This document shows, piece by piece, positions 21,779 to 28,262 of a stretch of DNA of 28,262 nucleotides. A program made the position numbers and the translations under genes. The stretch's first letter is position 1. Every line of letters begins with the position of its first letter. The notes beneath the pieces were generated by a model. It was not told the origin of the DNA, did not search any database, and saw nothing but the letters and a program-made list of their open reading frames with translations. Source of the stretch: Paramacrobiotus richtersi (lineage: Eukaryota; Tardigrada; Eutardigrada; Parachela; Macrobiotidae); contig JAQGAU010000429.1 of the NCBI GenBank assembly GCA_034698045.1, positions 1 to 28,262 of the forward strand, read 5' to 3'.

Positions 21779-22696
21779 CTCGCGTATGAGTAGCGTCTTC
21801 AGTGCCGGCTGTAGCGATCATTCTGGCCTTTGCCCATAAAGTCAAACCAGTTAAAACGCGGTACAGGAACAGTGATCGCAGTAAAATGAATGAGAATTAC
21901 AATGTGGCCACGCCATTTGTAGCCGATTGTTTTGAGCGCGTCTCAGTGAGCACCGTGAAGTCTTGCGTTAACATTTCAAAAGCAGTTCGAATGTCCCTTC
22001 GGCCTAGTATCTTTCATGGTAAAACACATTTTTTTTTCACGTGACTGCGAAATTATAAAAAAATTGAATCAGACAACATTAACATCGGAAACCGGTCGTT
22101 GTACTTTCTAAAGTTTCCGTACAATATCCCTGGAAATTTCGCTGAGTTGGTTTTTGCCGCATATTACTTTTATCTGGTAGGGTCATTATGTTTTCACTGG
22201 AAAACCGCAACACAGAGCCAGTGCGGGCTGCTTTCCATTTGCCCAGGGCCAGTGCTATGCAACATGGGTAGCTGTTGCTTTGACCTTTCTGTATGATACG
22301 AAAAAAACCTGGTATTCTTCTCTTTTCATATTCAGAATGCCTGAAAAGTATGTACAGCCTTACGGTACTTTGATTCTTCAAGGCGCTTTCTTATCATTAC
22401 TACTTGCTGTGTTCTTCTAGTGTTCCAATTTTGACAGCTCGACTCTCGGTGCTGGTGCATTCCACGCTTGAACCACTACTGTAGTACTGTTTCATTCAGT
22501 TCATGGCTGATTCATAGTCTTCCTACTGATCGACAAAACATTTTCGAAAAACTGTTCCGCGCGTCTTTCATCATCCTACGTTTTGACACAGAAGTCTATG
22601 GGAGCTGAAAAGTAATGCTTCTTTAGCTTTTTAAGCTCTTCGTAATGAACGAACAAGAGTTGAATTTAAAAGAAGCCCACACTTAGGCTCGGTCGA

Positions 22697-22797
22697 ATGA
22701 AAGGTCCCGAGTACCCAATACCTTACTGGGTAGGCTCCTGTAGCCGGGTGAGTACGACCGGCAAAAAGCGGAGCACCCTTACCACTTCAGCCACGAA
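22697..22797 (-). mobile_element. tRNA-derived SINE-like element, copy 2
   Basis: On the minus strand TGGCTGAAGTGG (22782-22793) fits the pol III A-box consensus exactly. A B-box-like GGTCGTACTCACCC lies at 22746-22759, one base short of consensus. The element continues to GGGTACTCGGGACCTTTC, which matches the tail of the copy at 6646-6740. Between them a 9-bp hairpin (22712-22720 with 22724-22732, one G-T pair) is present. No clean cloverleaf forms, so a tRNA gene is unlikely. A poly(A) tail and target duplication were not identified. Confidence 0.35.
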
Positions 22798-22956
22798 CAT
22801 ACAAAGCGTAAAGATAGATATCCTGCTATCCTGCAGTATCCTGTGTCTATTTAATAGAGGACGAAAAGTTGTACTAGACCAAAAGCTTTGCATTATGGAA
22901 AAGGGCACAAGAAATGTTTTCGGCTACAAACAGCGTGGCCCTACTGTATAGTGTTA

Positions 22957-23601
22957 TTAGTTATTGGACTCACGTGCTCCAATGATAACAATCAAGTTGG
23001 CGTGTCCACCGTAAATGGACGTTTCAAAAAATGGGATTATGACCACTTCTGAGCGGATGATCTTCTGGAATATCTCCGAATCGGAGAGTGCCGGGTATCC
23101 TGTTAAAACGCCTAGTTTGCTTTCGACTGCAGTGTAGGAGTCAAGGAAGCGCAAGGCTTCGATGCCGAAATATAACACTTTGGAACCCAGTGAAAATGCA
23201 GAAATGATGCCTCTGATTATCACGTCAAAAAAGTCTAGGCGAAAGGGCATGCACGGTTTAAAAGAATTAACTAGCAACTTAGAAAAATAGAAGCTGTCGA
23301 TGTCGTCTGTGATGTCACTAGAGGTGGCGGAATAGCTGCTTTCAATAGCAGATTTTACGCTTTTGCACAGAGAATCTCTGTGAGATGGAAATAAATGGGA
23401 AAACAATTTGTGGGCAGTTTCGAAATTCAAATTGCATGCTGGATCAGATGAATGAAAGTGTTTTGCGGGACACGGGAATAATTTGGGAGACCCAGCTTTG
23501 GACCTGGTAACCCTATCCATATTTGAATTAGAAAAAAAACTAAAACGCAAACGTTTTAAGTTGGATGCAAAACGTGTAAAAGATGGGACAATAGGATGAG
23601 C
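22957..23601 (-). CDS. Unidentified ORF of 187 residues (open for about 214 codons)
   Basis: The minus strand is open from after a TAA at 23602-23604 to the stop at 22957-22959. The first ATG is at 23518-23520 (MDRVTRSKAGSPK), preceded by an AT-rich run, giving 187 residues; the extra upstream codons could be intron or 5' UTR, since GTTTGCGTTTTAG just upstream resembles an acceptor. This is the longest open run in the window and well above chance. The protein is Ser/Phe-rich with a hydrophobic middle (RLDFFDVIIRGIISAFSLGS) and a C-terminal segment EVVIIPFF...GGHANLIVI. The last motif recalls, very weakly, the strand-His region of Ulp1/adenain-type cysteine proteases found in some mobile elements. 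No family is assigned. It lies on the same strand as the ORF at 21047-21633 and may belong to the same unit. Confidence 0.45.
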   Translation of the reverse strand, partial: AHPIVPSFTRFASNLKRLRFSFFSNSNMDRVTRSKAGSPKLFPCPAKHFHSSDPACNLNFETAHKLFSHLFPSHRDSLCKSVKSAIESSYSATSSDITDDIDSFYFSKLLVNSFKPCMPFRLDFFDVIIRGIISAFSLGSKVLYFGIEALRFLDSYTAVESKLGVLTGYPALSDSEIFQKIIRSEVVIIPFFETSIYGGHANLIVIIGARESNN

Positions 23602-23604
23602 TTA

Positions 23605-25106
23605 CTTGTTAGTGGTAGCTAGGTGACAGCTACTGCAGTCCATCAATGATTCAATAGACGAGTTCCAAATTCTGCCTCCCTGTAACCAAGGAAATGTTAT
23701 ACTCTGTTCTTTAATTTTGTTTTGGCTATGGTCCTGTATGGACTTGCAGTAGCTTCATTTACAGCAATAACACCAGCAACAACAACAACAGATGATTACG
23801 TTTTCGTTAGTCGTGCACTGCTTGTTATTTTATTATAGTAATGCTACTGTAGATTTTTTGTGGTCGCGGTCATTTTGATTCGTAGATTTGTAATGGTACA
23901 GTAGTAAAGCAATCTGGTACTGTAAAAACAGCAGAAAAATAAAGTAATGGATACCGGATATGTTTTTGATATTTTTAATTTCGGAATTGTTTACTAACAC
24001 TTTGTTGATATTGGCGGCACCAGAAGGCACAGTTATAACGGTTGGTGACAATCACAAATGTCTTCATTCTGATTGTGTACTCTGGGGTTTGGTTCATTAG
24101 ATCGGGGCGCACTTTTTGGTACCAGTTCGACAAGTTTAATTTTAGTGCATGTACACTGACAGCATGGTCGGGATATATAGTTATCTGGCGGTACTTCAGG
24201 ATCCCGCTGCAACGTGCATGTATTATGTAATACGGGACAGTGGCACATACCACAAACCATCCGATCTAAACATTTCAGTTTTTGAAATGATCGTGTTTGG
24301 TCCCATGGTCGCTTGTTCTTTTCACTCAAATTAGTCTGTACATTTCTGATATTTGAATGCAGCCACCTGCATGATAACCTTTAACGTATCTGACTGCGCG
24401 GTATTTTATTTTGGATGGCTATCCCGTTTCTCATGCGGTACTGCTGGCTCACCCTTTCCATCATGTAGCAAGCTATCTGTACTGTCTATAATCCAATTCG
24501 CAGCCGCAATATTAATACTACTGGAAACACAGGTGCCTAATATGCACAGCCGAATCAGGACGGAGTTCAATATAATATAAGTATGGATGCAGAAATCCTG
24601 AATTTTACCGACGCTTCTTCCTCCGCCAGTTGGTTTAACAATTATCGAATTACGGGATCAAAATGATAATTACCTAGCCAGAGCCGCAAGTCACCAACTT
24701 TGAAATTCCACCGAGGAAGAATTTACTGCTGTCTAACTGTTGCTGCGCAGGTATGTAGAGACTGGGGAGTATCAGCGTTGTTGACATTTTCAGGAGAAAT
24801 CACTAGAGATAAATTCCCCACAGCCCAAGCCGTAACCTAAGCGATGACAGACTCAAGTTTTACGGTGCAATATTTCAGATTTTTCAGTTGATTTCTACGG
24901 ATTTCTAAACCAGGTGTATTGACATCGGTTTTATTGCTTATTACTGTGTAAAAATATAAGAAAAGCATCTCTTACGTCAACTGTCAGCAGACGAAGCAAC
25001 TACATACATAATGTACAGCATAACCAAACATCAAAAACTCGTGTATGAAGTGTAAATGTAGCTTGCTTCGTTAGATAATCTTTCGAACACAGTTTTTTCG
25101 TTGCAG
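23605..25106. other. Stretch without a recognised gene
   Basis: AT-rich, with a short CAA/CAG run near 23770-23790. A Cys-containing minus-strand frame (24033-24329) is of chance length and shows no domain. The end, TTTTTTCGTTGCAG, is a good acceptor for the next exon. Confidence 0.5.
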
Positions 25107-25440
25107 AGCCCAATGATATTCCGACCGATCCTGGAGGACTGTGTGATTAGTCGGTGCGTTTCTCGTCCAAATCACCCATCTGCCCAGCCCCAGCGGGGTC
25201 ATCATTGTGTCCAACCACACCTTCGCCGTCAACCGCTGCATGGGATGCGCCGGCATCGAACCAGACGCACGTGGCGTCCTCGTTCGGGGACGCGGTAACC
25301 GACGCCAGCGCGCGGCCAAACACCGGCACTTCTCACCGTCGATCTGGTTGTTGGTGTATAGGCGATGGCCCTGGCCAGCGCATTCCGTACAATGTGACAA
25401 CAATGGTGATGCAGAAGCAGAAGAAACGCTGGTATCGTGG
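25107..25440 (+). CDS. GC-rich exon of unknown identity, frame broken
   Basis: A strong polypyrimidine tract and CAG precede a sudden GC-rich patch with exon-like composition, as at the EGF and WDR24-like exons. No single frame is open throughout. Third-position GC suggests SGVIIVSNHTFAVNRCMGCA in the middle (about 25195-25260) and VASSFGDAVTDASARPNTG after it (about 25270-25330, another frame). The start reads either PNDIPTDPGGLCD then TAG, or IFRPILEDCVISR. The frame switches resemble those in the other exons of the window. No donor could be fixed. No family recognised; strand is inferred from the acceptor and codon bias. Confidence 0.4.
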
Positions 25441-26451
25441 GCTTAATTCGGAATTCGTTCGACGAGTGGCATGATCACCTGTACGAAGAAATCCGAGATG
25501 ATTGACAGTTTTCGAAAATGCTTTATAACTCGAAAACATTTATCGAAAACTTGATAACTACCTACAATGGAAACTATCCAAATGCACATTTTTAAGCTCT
25601 AGAAACTTATCGACTCATCCAGCTTGGAGGGTATATGCATTATTCGAATAAATGAGCATCGATCGTTTTGCGGATTTCATGTAATTACACAGTATGTCTG
25701 GCTGTTCATGCAGTTATAGTTTGAACTGTTATAACCAGCAAAGAGTGATAACTATCGTTAAATGTGGCTACCTGAAACTGCGTTCGTATGCGACCGAAGC
25801 GGGAAAACAAAGTGGGCAGTCTGACTCGAAGGTATGCATGCAGATTTTGTTGTGCTGGAAAAATCAAGACTGGATAAAAATGGCCGGTCTAACCATTTGC
25901 GGAAACATACCGTACCGTAGGCCGGTAGGTACGATTCATTTATTGATGTGAAAAATGATATCTGCACTGTGTGAGCACTTCGTTGTGGAATACAGCTTGT
26001 GTATCTTTTTGAGCGCAGTATATATTATTCAGTTCGTTTCTTTGACGTTTGAACGATGGGATCTAGTCTGGTCATGTGGAGAATTATGACTTATTACGGA
26101 CTATGTTCACGTCTACGACTGTACTTTACGTTTTGTCTTGCTGTCTGGATTCTGGATTGAATCAATTATCCACATAGGCATACATTTTTTCTTACCTGCC
26201 GCCCTGCTACAGTAGACCCTGTTCGTTTTTCAGTTGCATAAATGTTTGCATGTTTTAAAATCACTTCGACTTGTGTTGTATTTGCAGGGAAGCACGTGTG
26301 TGTGAAAACTGTGACACTTTAACAGGATGGCTTGACGGTGACATATGTATCGAAACGCTCGGAAATACTATAACATAATAACAATTAGAATTCGTTGAGC
26401 TAAAACTCCAGTACCGTACAGTTCATGCAGCTTACTTGAGCACAATGCTTT
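25441..26451. other. Stretch without a recognised gene
   Basis: AT-rich; two overlapping TACCGTA motifs at 25908-25919. Open frames near 25694-25967 exist on both strands and are short. Nothing else is seen. Confidence 0.5.
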
Positions 26452-26704
26452 TTATTGAGGTTTTTCCACAAGCTCCTCACAATACGACCATAACTGATCC
26501 TTGATGGTTTCCTCACTATGATACGGTCTAAACAAACAAACATTAAAAATACAACTAAACTGATTTAACACATTCTGCAATACTGTACTTGATTTCAACG
26601 ATTTCCGTCCATCAGAAGATCGATCGTGGGGCGTATTGCTAGATCCTTTCAATTTTAATTCCCGCAGCTCGCATTTTGGTTTACCAACTGCCCTAATTAC
26701 ATAC
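26452..26704 (-). CDS. Candidate terminal exon of an unidentified minus-strand gene
   Basis: On the minus strand a long pyrimidine tract (TTTTCTTCTTTTTTTGCTTAG) ends at 26705. The frame that follows is open for 84 codons to TAA 26452-26454, ending ...IKDQLWSYCEELVEKPQ. An AATAAA polyadenylation signal overlaps the stop (minus strand, 26451-26456). The charged, helix-like C-terminus looks protein-like, but the open length alone is not significant. Also, AG|GTATGT at the same place could be read as a donor, which would reverse the exon/intron assignment. No family recognised. Confidence 0.3.
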
Positions 26705-28262
26705 CTAAGCAAAAAAAGAAGAAAATGATAGGATTCTTGGTTATTAAACGAGTGAGACGTTTTAAGACAGAAGCATATTACATCTACGTAAATCACGATA
26801 TACTGGGATTGCAGACTGAAAAGCCAAATTTATCCGAAAAGTGGAACGTTATTATCGACTTGGGAGCATCATCCACTGACAAAAAATTACTAAAATTCAG
26901 CTCTTGAGATTTTTGTGTAATTTCATAGCATAAAATGTTGGCAGTACTTTTCGCTTGGTGGGCTTAGGAAAGGTTCTTAAAATGTGCAAGTTGAAATATG
27001 ATATAATTTGAGGAACTCTGACTGAAGAAATATACCTGCCGCGAGATGGTACAGCAATATTTTATATTAAAAACATGGCGAGAGCAAAAGTTTCCCTGTA
27101 CATATTTACAACAAGTCCCAACCACGGATGTTCTCTTGTGCGCATCGCGTTATCGTTGCAGTAATGTGATCAGGCAGCATTAGGATCAGGCTAAAAGTTT
27201 TTTGTGAATAATATCTTCGTTCTCAAAAATCCCTGATGAGGTTGGTCAGACTCAAAAGCCAAAAGAATAAGGTCGCTGCTTGCTTGGAGCTTGGTAAGAC
27301 CTACAGCAAGCTGACTGGGACAGAATATGTATCATGTTCGTTTTCGTAAAAGAAATTAACGAAAAGAAGAATAGTACAACAAAATAATGTGAAATACCTT
27401 ATGCGAGAAATGTATGCTCCGCAGCTTGACATAATAAATTAGTATGATTCCTCATTTTGCTAACTCTTTCGTGATTAAATGATTTCGAAAGGCTACATCG
27501 AATAAATCCATATTTTAAAATTATCTTTTAAGCTATCAGAACGGAACAACAGTCGCAGAAGCACACGAAATGTTTCCGTATGTTAATTTGGGCGTACATA
27601 TAAGTACTGTGCAAGTACAATGAACGATTCAACCGCCATTATTGGACGATATTTTTATTATACGGATAAACTTAACCCCGACCATGCCGTGAAAGTGCGA
27701 GCTACGCCGGTGGTTTGGAAATTGATAGGATGGACTGGGTTCGCAAAACTGGCTATCAACAATAAGTCCATGCGCCCTTCGTATCGTGATGACCTTATCT
27801 ACCGTAGCGAAATTTATTTGGTGACCTGCTGACATGTGAATGAGACTTTGTATTTATGTTCGTATTAATGAATCCGTTCATCATAAGGAAAACTACTACT
27901 GTTTAGTAATCTCATCAGAAAATGTTAGGTGTTATGGGCTCTTTAATCATTGTTCTGTGCGTTTAACAACTCGAACCCAGACTGACTCAATACCGCTAAG
28001 CATGTTAAAACAGTGCGTAGGTCACTATATATCCGGAAAAGCTGATTAAGTGCACTTATATAAAATCTTTATTCGGCATCAGCCCAGAAAACAAGGCAGC
28101 CCGAGTGCACTTATATACGAGGTACAAGTAAAAATTTCTGCAACTGTCACGTTTTCTTCCAAACGGAACCAAATTGGCATTCCGTTGCCACTTCATTTAA
28201 TAAAGGGATCATTCCTGCATATACTACAAAAAGAATTTTTTCGAAAGCTAGAGAACGTGGAA
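26705..28262. other. Right end, nothing firmly recognised
   Basis: AT-rich. Plus-strand frames at 27236-27352 (ATG start, donor-like CTTG|GTAAGA inside) and 27620-27832 look protein-like, but they are short and unsupported. A 14-base repeat AGTGCACTTATATA occurs at 28049-28062 and 28104-28117. Confidence 0.45.

Noticed and set aside
22697-22797. A tRNA gene on the minus strand
   Set aside because: The A box is exact but no acceptor stem or T arm closes, and the B box lacks a base; a SINE-like head explains it better.
20916-23601. A complete Polinton or LTR retrotransposon
   Set aside because: No terminal repeats, polymerase, reverse transcriptase or clear DDE triad were seen; only a chromodomain-like end and unassigned ORFs.
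27236-27352. First exon of a new gene (ATG at 27236, donor-like GTAAGA inside)
   Set aside because: Only 38 codons, no second exon found, no recognisable motif.
1-28262. CRISPR array, bacterial operons or phage genes
   Set aside because: No regularly spaced repeats, no prokaryotic gene packing; spliced exons show a eukaryotic genome.

Overview
The window looks like nuclear DNA of an intron-rich eukaryote. GC-rich coding patches lie in AT-richer surroundings, are bounded by GT...AG splice signals, and are separated by introns of tens to hundreds of bases. No ribosome binding sites, operons or prokaryotic genes are visible. A calcium-binding-EGF repeat gene built of phase-1 exons beside a GATOR2-type zinc-finger exon points to an animal or close relative. 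The species cannot be fixed from the sequence, and other EGF-bearing lineages such as brown algae are not excluded.

Layout. (1) Bases 1-210 hold the 3' end of a plus-strand gene for a protein with a C-terminal membrane anchor. (2) Bases 1779-3811 hold GC-rich plus-strand exons; the last encodes the C-terminal RING-like zinc domain of a WDR24-like protein (GATOR2, amino-acid signalling to TORC1). (3) From about 3.8 to 13.5 kb no gene is recognised: two ambiguous open stretches (4.57-5.35 kb), short tandem duplications and one tRNA-derived SINE-like element are seen. (4) From 13.58 to about 18.15 kb there is a plus-strand array of roughly 20 EGF modules over at least 13 exons, the dominant feature. 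(5) A candidate LINE-type 3' tail lies near 19.0-19.2 kb. (6) On the minus strand from 20.9 to 23.6 kb are two ORFs longer than expected by chance; one runs into a chromodomain-like C-terminus, so a mobile element is possible. A second SINE-like copy lies near them. (7) A GC-rich plus-strand exon of unknown identity begins at 25107, and a candidate minus-strand terminal exon lies at 26452-26704.

The most striking property is damage. Almost every EGF exon changes frame, has a stop, or has lost a structural cysteine by a one-base change; at least two splice acceptors are altered. The unrelated WDR24-like exon has lost three zinc ligands and carries a frame break, and the first gene also changes frame. 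Either this is low-accuracy (unpolished) sequence, or the locus is a decaying duplicated segment. The window alone does not decide this, so the gene calls below describe recognisable remains rather than intact reading frames.

No convincing undescribed system was found. The best leads are the minus-strand ORFs at 20.9-23.6 kb, the SINE-like pair, and a clear excess of the near-palindrome TACNGTA across non-coding DNA.
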